From Alphaproteobacteria bacterium (GTDB lineage Bacteria > Pseudomonadota > Alphaproteobacteria > JAJUGE01), in assembly GCA_029268305.1 (NCBI GenBank), contig JAJUGE010000010.1, positions 1-55,794 of the forward strand: a DNA stretch of 55,794 bases, in the 5' to 3' direction. Made by a program: the position numbers and the translations under genes. The notes under the pieces were generated by a model, which searched no databases, had not been told where the DNA came from, and saw nothing but the letters and a program-made list of their open reading frames with translations. Position 1 is the stretch's first letter. Each line of letters starts with the position of its first letter. Below are positions 47,586-55,794 of the stretch, piece after piece.

Positions 47586-48617
47586 ATGAAAATCAATAAA
47601 GAACAGGTTCTTGCAGGTGGAATGGCGATAGCAGGTGCATGTTTCCTCTGGCTTTCCACACCCTCCCTCGCCGCAGACGAGGGTCTAATCGAGCGTGCCC
47701 GGCAGGAAGGCAAGGTCGTCTTCTACACATCGAAAGCCACAGCGAACGCGGAAGGCGTCGCGAAAGGCTTCACCGACAAGTACGGCATTCCGGTGCAGCT
47801 ATTCAGGGCGGGTGGGACGCAGATCGCGCAGAAGCTGGCCTTGGAGCTGCGATCCGGCAAGCTGGAAGCCGATGTTGCGGAAACGTCGGACCCGACGATG
47901 TTGACCGTCCTGTACCGACAGGGCGCGATGGAGCCATTCGCCCCGGAGAATGGCAAGTCGCTGCCGGCCGAGTTCAAACATCCCAAGGACGGCTGGACCG
48001 GCTCGTCGATCGCGCTGATGCATCTCATCGTCAATGCCAATGAAGTCTCTCCGGAGGAAGAGCCGAAGTCCTGGGCCGATCTGGCGGACCCGAAATGGAA
48101 AGGCAAGCTCGTCTGGGGAAGCCCGAACTATGGAAGCTCGCAGTATGCCGCGCTGAAGGGTCTGTTGGAGCTCCACGGGTGGGACCTCATCGAAGCCATG
48201 AAGAAGAACGAAACGATGATCATCCGCGGCTGGCCGGAAGCCGAGAATGCCGTTGCCAGCGGCGAGCGACTGGTCGGGGGCGACGCAAGTTCCCGCTCCT
48301 TCCGCGCGATGAGCGGCGGCTTGCCCCTCCGGAACGTGTACCCGGAAGAAGGATCCATCGTTTCGCTCTCCGCGATCGGAGTGATGAAAGGTGCGCCTCA
48401 CCCGAATGCGGCGAAGCTCCTCATCGAATACGTACTGTCGGAGGAAGGCCAGCAGATATACGCCGAGAACTTTGCGTATCCGGTGAGGCAGGACGTTCCG
48501 GTCGGGGATTCGATGAAACCGCTGACCGAGATCAAGATGCATACGCCTGACAGTGAGGAGGCCGTAGATCAGCACGCTCAGATTGTCAGACGCTGGACTC
48601 AGATGATGGAGCGATAA
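47586..48617 (+). CDS. Periplasmic binding protein of the Fbp type
   Basis: 343 residues with a signal peptide (EQVLAGGMAIAGACFLWLST, cleavage after SLA or LAA). The mature part follows the ferric-binding (FbpA/AfuA) fold pattern: GKVVFYTSKATANAEGVAKG, AGGTQIAQKLALELRSGKLE, and YAENFAYPVRQDVPV near the C-terminus. No adjacent Tyr-Tyr pair, the usual iron ligands, is seen, so the ligand may not be free ferric iron; phosphonates, thiamin, polyamines or a chelate are alternatives. It is 29 bases after the permease and 37 before the dioxygenase. Confidence 0.88.
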   Translation: MKINKEQVLAGGMAIAGACFLWLSTPSLAADEGLIERARQEGKVVFYTSKATANAEGVAKGFTDKYGIPVQLFRAGGTQIAQKLALELRSGKLEADVAETSDPTMLTVLYRQGAMEPFAPENGKSLPAEFKHPKDGWTGSSIALMHLIVNANEVSPEEEPKSWADLADPKWKGKLVWGSPNYGSSQYAALKGLLELHGWDLIEAMKKNETMIIRGWPEAENAVASGERLVGGDASSRSFRAMSGGLPLRNVYPEEGSIVSLSAIGVMKGAPHPNAAKLLIEYVLSEEGQQIYAENFAYPVRQDVPVGDSMKPLTEIKMHTPDSEEAVDQHAQIVRRWTQMMER

Positions 48618-48654
48618 CAGCAGTGGCCCAGCAGCCAGAGGAAAGGAATAGACC

Positions 48655-49623
48655 ATGAATGGTACGATCAGTTCCATCGGCGATCGGCGAGACTACAAGA
48701 ACATAGAAGTCCGACCGCTGACGCTGCACATCGGCGCGGAGATTCACGGCGTAGACTTCAAGCAGCCGGTCGATGCGGAAACACTGCGCGAAGTCCGGGA
48801 CGCGTTCGTGAAGTGGAAGGTGGTTTTCTTCCGGGGCCAGCATCTGGACCATGCTCAGCACGTGGCTATGGCTCGGCTGTTCGGAGAGCCCACGATCGGC
48901 CATGCCGTCTTTGGTCACGAGGCCGAGTACCCCGAGATCTACTCGATAGCGAAAGAGCGTACCGCCAATTCCAATCGCGCCACCAAGATGATGACTCCGT
49001 GGGCCGGCTGGCATACGGACATCACGGCAGCGGTCAATCCGCCCATGGCCTCCATCCTGCGTGGCGTGACGATACCTCCTTATGGAGGCGACACCTTCTG
49101 GACGAATCTTGGTGCGGCCTATGCCGGCCTTTCGGACAAGATGCAGCGCTTCGTGGAAGGATTACGCGGCGTGCACCGCTTCGAAGCCTCGGCGGGCAAG
49201 CCGCAGAACACTCGCGATGAAAGTGTCCGGCGGCGTAGCATGGTGAGCGAGCATCCGCTGGTCACGGTGCATCCCGAGAGCGGCGAGCGGATGCTGTTCG
49301 TAAGTCCATCCTTCCTGAAGTCGATCGTGGGCCTGACACCGCGAGAGAGTCAGCAGGTGCTCGAGCTCTTGTGGGAGCATGTCGTGCGTCCGGAGTACAC
49401 CGTTCGCTTCAAGTGGGAGCCCGGTGATATCGCCTTCTGGGACAATCGCTCGACCTGTCACCTGGCTCCGACAGACATCTTCCAGTCGGACTTCGATCGG
49501 CAGCTTTATCGGATCACATTGGTCGGAGAGCCGCTTGTGGGCGTCGACGGTAGCCGGTCGAGTTCGATCGAAGGTGACCCGATCCTTTCGGTCGAAACGG
49601 AGCTCGCGCGCAAGAGCGCCTGA
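48655..49623 (+). CDS. TauD/TfdA-family Fe(II)/2-oxoglutarate dioxygenase
   Basis: 322 residues. Iron facial triad: His and Asp in AGWHTDITAAVN and distal His in NRSTCHLAPTD, with a 2-oxoglutarate-binding Arg in RQLYRITLVGEP. N-terminal family block: LTLHIGAEIHGVDFKQPVDA. Relatives break C-S, C-O or C-N bonds of taurine, alkyl sulfates, phenoxy acids or carnitine-like compounds. Being last in the ABC unit suggests that it processes the imported compound. Substrate is not predictable from motifs alone. Confidence 0.9.
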   Translation: MNGTISSIGDRRDYKNIEVRPLTLHIGAEIHGVDFKQPVDAETLREVRDAFVKWKVVFFRGQHLDHAQHVAMARLFGEPTIGHAVFGHEAEYPEIYSIAKERTANSNRATKMMTPWAGWHTDITAAVNPPMASILRGVTIPPYGGDTFWTNLGAAYAGLSDKMQRFVEGLRGVHRFEASAGKPQNTRDESVRRRSMVSEHPLVTVHPESGERMLFVSPSFLKSIVGLTPRESQQVLELLWEHVVRPEYTVRFKWEPGDIAFWDNRSTCHLAPTDIFQSDFDRQLYRITLVGEPLVGVDGSRSSSIEGDPILSVETELARKSA

Positions 49624-49699
49624 GCAGGCCCGGAAGAAGCTGGAGGGCCGGCGGCCGAAGCCTTTTCACGATGGCATCGGCCGCTCGGCCTTCTCGCGT

Positions 49700-50749
49700 T
49701 TACCGGAACGCATCCCGCCCCCCGGCGGCGGATGCCGGTGAGCGGGAGAGGGTGGATTGCTCGATCTCCTCGAAGAAGTGGCAGGCGACGCGGTGGCGGG
49801 CTTCGGCCTCCCGGAGCGGCGGCTCTTCCTCGGCGCAGCGCTCGCGCGCGTGGGGGCAGCGCGTTCGGAATCGGCAGCCGGAGGGCGGGTCGATCGGGCT
49901 CGGCACCTCGCCCCGGACGCTGACGTCGCGGAGATCGGCCTTCGGCACGGACGTGGCGATCGCCGCGTTGAGCAGTGCCTGTGTATAAGGATGGAGCGGG
50001 CGGCGGTAGAGATCGCGCGAATCCGCCGTCTCGACCAGCTTGCCGAGATACATCACTCCGACCCGGTCGCTCATGAACTCGACGACGGCGAGATCGTGGG
50101 CGATGAAGAGATATGTCAGGCCGAGCTCCTCCTGGATGTCGCGGAGGAGGTTGAGCACCTGGGCGCGGATCGACACGTCGAGCGCCGAGACCGGCTCGTC
50201 GAGCACCAGGAACTTCGGCCGGACGGAGATCGCTCGAGCGATTGCGATTCGCTGTCGCTGGCCGCCGCTGAACTCGTGCGGGTACAGACGCTCGCTGCCC
50301 TTCGGCAGGCCGACGATCTCGAGCAGCTCGCCGACCTTCTCCCGAAGCGCCGGCCCGCGCAGCCCCTCCTGCACCTGCAGCGGCTCGCCGATCACGTCGA
50401 GCACACGCTGGCGTGGGCTGAGCGAGCCGTACGGGTCCTGAAACACCGCCTGGACCGCCCTGCGATAGTCGCGCTCCTGCCGGGTGCCCATCGCGGAAAG
50501 GTCGTGCCCCGCGACCTCGAGCCGGCCGGAGGTGATCTCCTCCAGATAGAGGAGAAGCCGGCCCATCGTCGTCTTGCCGCAGCCGGATTCGCCGACCAGC
50601 CCGAACGTTTCTCCGGGCTCGATCTCGAAGCTGACGCCGTCGACGGCATGCACGATCGGCGGAGGCTCGCCGAACCGGCGTCGCGGCAGGCGGAAGTGCT
50701 TGACGACGTCTGCCGCGATCACGAGCGGCTCGGCAGCGGCCTCGCTCAT
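49700..50749 (-). CDS. Peptide/nickel-type ABC transporter ATP-binding protein (DppF-like)
   Basis: 349 residues: Walker [18 protein letters not shown]-loop [16 protein letters not shown], signature [14 protein letters not shown], Walker [13 protein letters not shown] and His FIAHDLAVV. The oligopeptide C-terminal motif with the Cys pattern [14 protein letters not shown] is typical of DppF/OppF. It is the last gene of a five-gene unit, with its ATG overlapping the preceding stop. A short unusual C-terminal tail follows. Confidence 0.95.
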   Translation of the reverse strand: MSEAAAEPLVIAADVVKHFRLPRRRFGEPPPIVHAVDGVSFEIEPGETFGLVGESGCGKTTMGRLLLYLEEITSGRLEVAGHDLSAMGTRQERDYRRAVQAVFQDPYGSLSPRQRVLDVIGEPLQVQEGLRGPALREKVGELLEIVGLPKGSERLYPHEFSGGQRQRIAIARAISVRPKFLVLDEPVSALDVSIRAQVLNLLRDIQEELGLTYLFIAHDLAVVEFMSDRVGVMYLGKLVETADSRDLYRRPLHPYTQALLNAAIATSVPKADLRDVSVRGEVPSPIDPPSGCRFRTRCPHARERCAEEEPPLREAEARHRVACHFFEEIEQSTLSRSPASAAGGRDAFR

Positions 50750-51726
50750 GTTGCGCCGGCCTCCTCGTGCAGCCAGCATCGCGCCTCCCGGCCCGGCCCC
50801 CTCGCGAATGCGGGCGGATAGGTTGTGCGACAGATCTCCATCGCGCGCGGGCAACGCGGCTCGAAGCTGCAGCCCGGCGGCAGGCCGGTGAGATCGGGGA
50901 TCTGCCCGGCGATCGCCTGAAGCCGCGTCCGCTCTTCGCCCATCTTCGGGATCGAGGCCAGCAGCGCCCGGGTATAGGGGTGTTGCGGCTCCTGGAAGAT
51001 CGCCTCGGTCTCGCCCGTCTCGATGATCCGGCCGGCATACATGATCAACACCCGGTCGCAGAGCCGCCGGACGACGCCGAGATCGTGCGTGACCAGGATG
51101 ATCGCCGTGCCAAGGCGGTCGCGGATTTCGGCGAACAGGCCGAGGATCTGTTCCTGGATCGTCACGTCGAGCGCCGTCGTCGGCTCGTCCGCGAGCAGCA
51201 GACCGGGCTTCAGGCCTGTCGCCATCGCGGTCAGGACGCGCTGCTTCATCCCGCCGCTCATCTGGTGGGGGTAATTCTCCAGCCGTTCCTCGGGCGAGGG
51301 GATATGCACCTGGCGGAGCATCTCGATGGCACGGCGGGTGCGCTCGCCGGGCGTCATGTCGGCGTTGAATCGCAGGATCTCGCGCAGCTGGTTGCCGACC
51401 GTGTAGACCGGGTCGAGCGCCGTCATCGGGTTCTGGAGGACCATGGTGATGTCCTTGCCCCGGATGGCGCGCATCTCCTCCCGCGACTTGGCGAGCAGGT
51501 CCTCGCCGCGAAACAGGATTCGTCCGCTGTGCTGCGCCGTGTCGGGGAGCAGCCGCACGAGCGAGAAGCAGAGGGTCGACTTGCCGCAGCCGGACTCGCC
51601 GACGACGCCGACGATCTCGCCCGGGCGAACGGAAAAGCTGACGCCGTCGACGGCGCGGACCAGACCCCGCTTGGTCGGCAGATGTGTGCAGAGGCTCTGC
51701 ACCTCGAGGATCGGCTCCGCCATCAT
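50746..51726 (-). CDS. Peptide/nickel-type ABC transporter ATP-binding protein (DppD-like)
   Basis: 326 residues: Walker [18 protein letters not shown]-loop [17 protein letters not shown], signature [14 protein letters not shown], Walker [13 protein letters not shown], His [10 protein letters not shown]-terminal oligopeptide motif [15 protein letters not shown]. Two ATG codons in tandem (51726 and 51723) are both possible; the first overlaps the permease stop. Partner of the DppF-like ATPase. Confidence 0.95.
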   Translation of the reverse strand: MMAEPILEVQSLCTHLPTKRGLVRAVDGVSFSVRPGEIVGVVGESGCGKSTLCFSLVRLLPDTAQHSGRILFRGEDLLAKSREEMRAIRGKDITMVLQNPMTALDPVYTVGNQLREILRFNADMTPGERTRRAIEMLRQVHIPSPEERLENYPHQMSGGMKQRVLTAMATGLKPGLLLADEPTTALDVTIQEQILGLFAEIRDRLGTAIILVTHDLGVVRRLCDRVLIMYAGRIIETGETEAIFQEPQHPYTRALLASIPKMGEERTRLQAIAGQIPDLTGLPPGCSFEPRCPRAMEICRTTYPPAFARGPGREARCWLHEEAGAT

Positions 51727-52658
51727 TCGATCCGCTGCCGGGGGTCGAGTCGATCCCGCAGCCAGTCGCCCATGATGTTGAGGCTGAGGACGGTGAAGAG
51801 GATGGCGAGGCCGGGCATCACCGTCAGCCACCACGCGACCGTCATGTACGAGCGGCCGTCGGCGAGCATCAGGCCCCAGGAAATGGCCGGTGGCTGGACG
51901 CCGAGGCCGAGGAAGGACAGCGACGCCTCGAGGATGATCACGCGCCCGAGGTCGAGGGTCGCCAGGATTATGATGCTGTTGGTGACGTTCGGCAGCACGT
52001 GCTTCCAGACGATGCGCCAGCGCGGCTGTCCGGCGACGCGGGCGAGGGCGACGAAATCGCGCTCCTTCACCGAAAGCACCTCGCCGCGCACGAGTCGTGC
52101 GTACCGCGCCCAATTGGTGATCGCCATGACGATGACGATGTTGGTCACGCTCGTGCCCAGCGCCGCGACGAAGCCGAGCGCCATCAGGATGAAGGGCATG
52201 GCGAGGAAGGCGTCGACGATCCGCATGATCAGGCTGTCGATCGCGCCGCCGACATAGCCTGCCGTCAGCCCCAAGACGATCCCGACGGAGCCGGCGATGA
52301 CGATGGCGAAGAACGACACGATCAGCGAGAGCTGGGCGCCGTAGATCAGCCGAGAAAGGATGTCGCGGCCGAGTTGGTCGGCGCCGAGCGGGTAGGCGAT
52401 GCTGCCGCCTTCCACCCAGAAGGGCGGGTTGAGGGCGACCAGGAAGCTGGCTGCGCCAGGGTCGTGCGGCGCGATCCATGGGGCGAAGATCGCCGCGACG
52501 AGGAAGGCGGCGACCATGACGCCCGTCAGGACCGGTGCGCCGTGTACGAGGCTGCGAAGCCGGACCCAATATGATTCCACCCGCCGCCCCGGCCCGGAAA
52601 GCGGCTCGGCCGGCTCGACCGGGCGAAGCGTTGCGGTTTCTGTCGGTTCTGCGGCCAT
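51723..52658 (-). CDS. Peptide/nickel-type ABC transporter permease (DppC-like)
   Basis: 311 residues with about six membrane helices. OppC N-terminal segment then APWIAPHDPGAASFLVALNP, the LGADQLGRDILSRLIYGAQL signature of DppC-type permeases and the coupling loop VALARVAGQPRWRIVWKHVL. It is the second of the two permease subunits, two bases from DppB's stop. Confidence 0.94.
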   Translation of the reverse strand: MAAEPTETATLRPVEPAEPLSGPGRRVESYWVRLRSLVHGAPVLTGVMVAAFLVAAIFAPWIAPHDPGAASFLVALNPPFWVEGGSIAYPLGADQLGRDILSRLIYGAQLSLIVSFFAIVIAGSVGIVLGLTAGYVGGAIDSLIMRIVDAFLAMPFILMALGFVAALGTSVTNIVIVMAITNWARYARLVRGEVLSVKERDFVALARVAGQPRWRIVWKHVLPNVTNSIIILATLDLGRVIILEASLSFLGLGVQPPAISWGLMLADGRSYMTVAWWLTVMPGLAILFTVLSLNIMGDWLRDRLDPRQRIE

Positions 52659-52660
52659 GC

Positions 52661-53575
52661 TCAGTACCGGATGCGCGGGTCGAGCCAGCTGTAGAGCAGG
52701 TCGACCGCGAGATTGATGAGCAGGAACAGGAACGCGGTGACCAGCACGGCGGCCTGGATTACGGGATAGTCCCTCGTGTTGATCGCCTCGACGACCACCT
52801 GCCCCAGCCCCGGCCAGGCGAACACCTGCTCGGTGACCACCGCGCCGCTCAGCAGCACGCCGAACTGCAGCGCCATGTAGGTGATGATGGGAATCGCCGC
52901 GTTCTTGAGCGCATGCTTGAGCACGATCACGCGCTCCGGAAGGCCGGCCAGCCGCTCGAAGCGGATAAAGTCGTTCTGCATCATCTCGAGCATGCTCGAC
53001 CGTGTGAGACGCGCGATGGCCGCCGCGGAATACCAGCCGAGCGTGACCGCTGGCAGGATCAGATACTCGATGCCGCCGCGGCCCGACGATGGCAGCCAGC
53101 CGAGCCGGACGGCGAAGATCAGCATGAGAACGAGACCCAGCCAGAATGTCGGCGTCGACTGACCGAGGGTGGCGAACCAGCGCGTCCCCACGTCGAGGTA
53201 GCTTCCTCGTCGGATCGCCGCGAGGATGCCGATCGGCAGCGCCACGATGACGGCGAGCGCCATCGACGCCGCCGCGAGCTCGAGCGTCGCCGGAAGGCGG
53301 CTCAGCACGAGGTCGAGCGCGGGCTCCCGGTACCGGAAGGAAACGCCGAGATCGCCGCGCAGCGCATTTCCGAGGAAGGTCAGATACTGCTCGGGCAGCG
53401 AGCGATCGAGGCCGAGCTGCCGCCGGAAGAAGGTACGGTCCGCTTCCGTCGCCTCGGTCGGCAAAATGAGAAGCGTCGGATCTCCGGTCAGTCGCGCGAG
53501 ACTGAAGACGATCACCGTGACGAAGATGGCGGTGACCACGGTCTGCAGGAGACGCCGGACGATGTAGCGCGTCAT
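52661..53575 (-). CDS. Peptide/nickel-type ABC transporter permease (DppB-like)
   Basis: 304 residues from ATG 53575 (MTRYIVRRLLQTVVTAIFVT); an ATG at 53593 would add six residues. DppB features: LGLDRSLPEQYLTFLGNALR, DLGVSFRYREPALDLVLSRL and the coupling loop LARLTRSSMLEMMQNDFIRF. It lies 106 bases after the binding-protein gene on the same strand. Confidence 0.94.
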   Translation of the reverse strand: MTRYIVRRLLQTVVTAIFVTVIVFSLARLTGDPTLLILPTEATEADRTFFRRQLGLDRSLPEQYLTFLGNALRGDLGVSFRYREPALDLVLSRLPATLELAAASMALAVIVALPIGILAAIRRGSYLDVGTRWFATLGQSTPTFWLGLVLMLIFAVRLGWLPSSGRGGIEYLILPAVTLGWYSAAAIARLTRSSMLEMMQNDFIRFERLAGLPERVIVLKHALKNAAIPIITYMALQFGVLLSGAVVTEQVFAWPGLGQVVVEAINTRDYPVIQAAVLVTAFLFLLINLAVDLLYSWLDPRIRY

Positions 53576-53681
53576 CGGACTGGCCCGCTGCAAGGCGCCG
53601 GGATCGAGGTCACGACGATCCCGTGTCCTCCGTCGCTGCAGCCGAGGACCCGGATGGCTGATATCCGGCGCCTCACCTCGG

Positions 53682-55214
53682 CTATTTCTTGCTCAGCTGC
53701 CAGAAAACCGGCCATGAAATGCCGTGTCGCGGCTTCCACTCCACGTTCTCGCGGGCGGCGTCCGTGTTGTCGGTGGTCCACAGGATGATCCAGGGCGGAT
53801 CGTCGTAGAGGCGGGTGAAGATCTTCCGCAGGTGCTCCTCGCGCTGCTTCGGATCGATGATGGCATCGGCCTCGTCGATCATCGGATCCAGGTCCGGATA
53901 GCTCGACCACGAATAGTAGCCGTCGGTCCGGATGTTGCGCGGCAGGCGGCCCATCGGGTCGCGGTTGTAGTCGGTCCAGTTCTGCCAGTGCAGATCGAAC
54001 TTGTCGAACTCCTTGGCGCCGAGCCGGGCGAGCCAGGTGCCGTATTCCAGAAACTCGATCTCGGTCTTGACGCCGACCTGGTTCAGATAGAACGCGACCG
54101 CTTCGAGGACTTCCTTGCTCTGCGCGGCGCGGCCCGGCGCCAGTCCGAACGCCTGGTAGGTGCGGTCGAAGTCGAAGCCGGCCTCCTCGAGCATCGCGCG
54201 GGCCTTCTCGGGATCATAGGGATAGGGTTCCCGGTCGATGTCGCAGCCGATGACCGCCTTGTTGCACGGCCCCGTGGATTGCGTGGCGTAGCCGAACATC
54301 AGCTTGTCGATCATCGCTTGCTTGTCGACGGCGTAGTTGAGCGCCTGGCGCACCTCGGTCGGCGCGAACTGTCCGTGCGGCGCGCGCATGTTCAGGACGA
54401 TGAAGATGTTCTGGAAGCTGGGCGACACGACCATCTTGGTGTCGGGCGACGCTTCGATCGACTGGGCCACGTGCGGCGGGATGTTGATCGCGATGTCCGC
54501 CTCGCCGGTCTGCAGCATCGCGACCCGCGTCTGGGAATCCGGAACGATCCGCAGGGTCAGCCGGTCGACCTGCGGCACTCGACCCCAGTGCTCCTCGAAT
54601 GCCTCGAGCTCGATGTTCTCCTTGATGCTCCGCGAGACGAACTTGTACGGGCCGGTGCCGACCGGCTTCCTGCCGAACTCCTCGTTGCCGACCTCCTGCG
54701 CGTACTTTGCCGGGACGATGTAGAAGAACTCGCCCAGGTTCTCGAGCAGCGCGGCGTCGGGTTTGGCGAGATGCAGCCTGACGGTGTGGTCGTCGACGAC
54801 TTCCACATCCTCGATGTTCTTCGTGACGATGCTCGCGCGCGGGTTCTTGATCTCGGGATCGTTCGACCGTTGCCAGCTGAAGCGCACATCCTCTGCGGTC
54901 ACCGGATCGCCGTTGTGGAACTTCACGTTCTCGCGGAGCCGGAAGGTGTAGACGAGGCCGTCTTCGCTGACCTCGTGCGACACCGCGAGCTGCGGCACCT
55001 GATTGCCGTCGAGGTCGTGGCCGTAGAGGCCCTCGAAGACGTTGGAGAAGAACATGTATTCGCCGCCGCCCGAGATCTTGTGCGGATCGGCGGTGGTGAT
55101 GTCTATACCGATCGCGACGACGGCGTGCCGCGGATCGGACGCGGCGTGCGCGGCGATCGACCCGGCGATGATCAGGCTCAGCGCCGCGAATGTTGCTCCT
55201 AACAGGGAACGCAT
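53682..55214 (-). CDS. Peptide/nickel-type ABC transporter substrate-binding protein
   Basis: 510 residues, family 5 binding protein. Signal peptide (SLLGATFAALSLIIAGSIAA, cleavage after AHA). Family blocks: SGGGEYMFFSNVFEGLYGHD, TFRLRENVKFHNGDPVTAED and PVGTGPYKFVSRSIKENIEL. A strong GGAGGAGACA lies just before the ATG. It starts the dppA-B-C-D-F order, a full importer for peptides or similar ligands; the ligand cannot be told. A promoter candidate lies upstream. Confidence 0.94.
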   Translation of the reverse strand: MRSLLGATFAALSLIIAGSIAAHAASDPRHAVVAIGIDITTADPHKISGGGEYMFFSNVFEGLYGHDLDGNQVPQLAVSHEVSEDGLVYTFRLRENVKFHNGDPVTAEDVRFSWQRSNDPEIKNPRASIVTKNIEDVEVVDDHTVRLHLAKPDAALLENLGEFFYIVPAKYAQEVGNEEFGRKPVGTGPYKFVSRSIKENIELEAFEEHWGRVPQVDRLTLRIVPDSQTRVAMLQTGEADIAINIPPHVAQSIEASPDTKMVVSPSFQNIFIVLNMRAPHGQFAPTEVRQALNYAVDKQAMIDKLMFGYATQSTGPCNKAVIGCDIDREPYPYDPEKARAMLEEAGFDFDRTYQAFGLAPGRAAQSKEVLEAVAFYLNQVGVKTEIEFLEYGTWLARLGAKEFDKFDLHWQNWTDYNRDPMGRLPRNIRTDGYYSWSSYPDLDPMIDEADAIIDPKQREEHLRKIFTRLYDDPPWIILWTTDNTDAARENVEWKPRHGISWPVFWQLSKK

Positions 55215-55238
55215 TGTCTCCTCCTGTCTCCGCCCGCT

Positions 55239-55266
55239 TCTGTAGGTCGGGTCGGATTGTTGTCGA
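55239..55266 (-). promoter_or_regulatory. Candidate promoter of the peptide-type ABC unit
   Basis: Minus-strand TCGACA, 16 bases, TACAGA, with the ATG about 25 bases past the -10. Modest match. Confidence 0.35.
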
Positions 55267-55350
55267 ACCGGATGCTGGCCTCGGCTTTCCGCTATCGCAT
55301 CCGGATCAGGGCTGTTGGCCTTCTTCTGGTCGGTTCCACCCGGAGATCAT

Positions 55351-55452
55351 GACGAAGCGTTGCACAAGCCAAACCGCACTGGCAAGTGGCCCACCTCCGC
55401 CGAGATCTATGAGATTCCGGTGCGGGAAGCCCATGCCGGTCGCATCAACTGA
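55351..55452 (+). pseudogene. Possible 3' remnant of a decayed gene
   Basis: A frame of 33 codons ending in TGA reads in a protein-like way (RTGKWPTSAEIYEIPVREAH near its end) but has no start or upstream body: the frame before it becomes low quality and runs into the promoter region of the divergent ABC gene. I do not recognise the family. It could be the tail of a gene deleted when the ABC unit arrived. The rest of 55215-55644 holds nothing I can support. Confidence 0.25.
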
Positions 55453-55644
55453 CCATTTAACCGCCGCTCCGCCAGCCTATGGTCCCGAATTGCCGCAGGC
55501 CCCGGTTTCCTTCAGGATGCGGGCTTCGAAAGATCGATGAAGGCCTGTATCCATTGCTGGCTCGCCGCTCTTGCGTGCAGTCGCGGGAGCGGTGCCACGC
55601 TATCGATATCGGGCACGATGAGCCGATGAACGGAGGATCGCGGT

Positions 55645-55794
55645 TTGCGCGTATTGACCACCATTCCGCAGGACAATCTCAGAAAGGTGCCCGAGGCCGC
55701 GCGGGCCGTCGAGGCTTCGGGGTATACCGGCATCATCTCGATGGAGAACAGGCACGACCCGTTCCTGCCGCTCGCGGTCGCCGCGACGGTTACG
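55645..55794 (+). CDS. LLM-class flavin-dependent oxidoreductase, N-terminal part (cut by window edge)
   Basis: The 50 codons present start at a TTG eight bases after GGAGG and run off the window. They read RVLTTIPQDNLRKVPEAARA then VEASGYTGIISMENRHDPFL, which is the start of the bacterial luciferase-like (LLM) fold: a beta strand, then a helix, then the GY-TG-I-SMENRHDPFLPL motif found in F420- or FMN-dependent oxidoreductases. It is divergent from the peptide-type ABC unit. Function beyond family is not visible. Confidence 0.7.
   Translation, partial: MRVLTTIPQDNLRKVPEAARAVEASGYTGIISMENRHDPFLPLAVAATVT

Overview
The window is a GC-rich chromosomal segment from an alphaproteobacterium, probably Rhodospirillales-like (lineage below class is inference). 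Signs of this are a circularly permuted two-piece tmRNA gene, the FliX regulator, CtrA-type TTAA-N7-TTAA boxes, class I fumarase, and gene neighbourhoods such as fliX/flgI and fliL/flgF that resemble Caulobacter flagellar loci.

Positions 1-20.8 kb are a large flagellar/chemotaxis region. On the minus strand lie flagellin (fliC), fliW, an flgI-flgJ(cheL)-flgN-flgK-flgL unit, and an flgF-flgG-flgA-flgH unit. On the plus strand lie fliX, a one-cysteine dksA, fliL-fliM-DUF6468-motE, and cheY-cheZ-two MotB-like genes-a 1176-residue TPR protein. Three minus-strand units start from clear sigma-54 (GG-N10-GC) promoters. Each has an upstream CCGCGG-type palindrome and one or more GGCA-N5-TGCC palindromes that look like FlbD (ftr) sites. 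Plus-strand fliX, fliL and cheY each have a CtrA-like box. The regulatory DNA therefore shows a two-tier flagellar hierarchy: CtrA for early genes, sigma-54/FlbD/FliX for later ones.

Positions 20.8-28.5 kb are housekeeping: LysE exporter, fumarase, sspB, the tmRNA gene ssrA (tag ANDNEIALAA), a 41-bp direct repeat pair bracketing about 450 bp that holds a possible small membrane protein, thyX, an OmpA-type lipoprotein, a small secreted protein and mrp. The tmRNA lies just upstream of sspB on the same strand, so the degradation tag and the ClpXP adaptor that recognises it are encoded side by side.

Positions 28.5-44.1 kb hold hflK-hflC-DUF2065-degP (membrane protein quality control), serB, miaA, ilvB-ilvN-ilvC (branched-chain amino acids), the elongasome operon mreB-mreC-mreD-mrdA-rodA, and a tRNA-Lys(CTT).

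Positions 44.1-55.8 kb are accessory in character. A roughly 680-bp stretch without a convincing gene follows the tRNA. Then comes a four-gene unit (ABC ATPase, tandem-domain permease, Fbp-type binding protein, TauD-type dioxygenase), then a complete peptide/nickel-type ABC transporter on the minus strand, a gene-like remnant, and the start of an LLM-class flavin oxidoreductase cut by the window edge.

No CRISPR array, transposase, integrase or rRNA was seen. The most noteworthy items are the ssrA-sspB pair, the three-part architecture shared by the flagellar promoters, the direct-repeat cassette before thyX, and the tRNA-adjacent ABC/dioxygenase unit.
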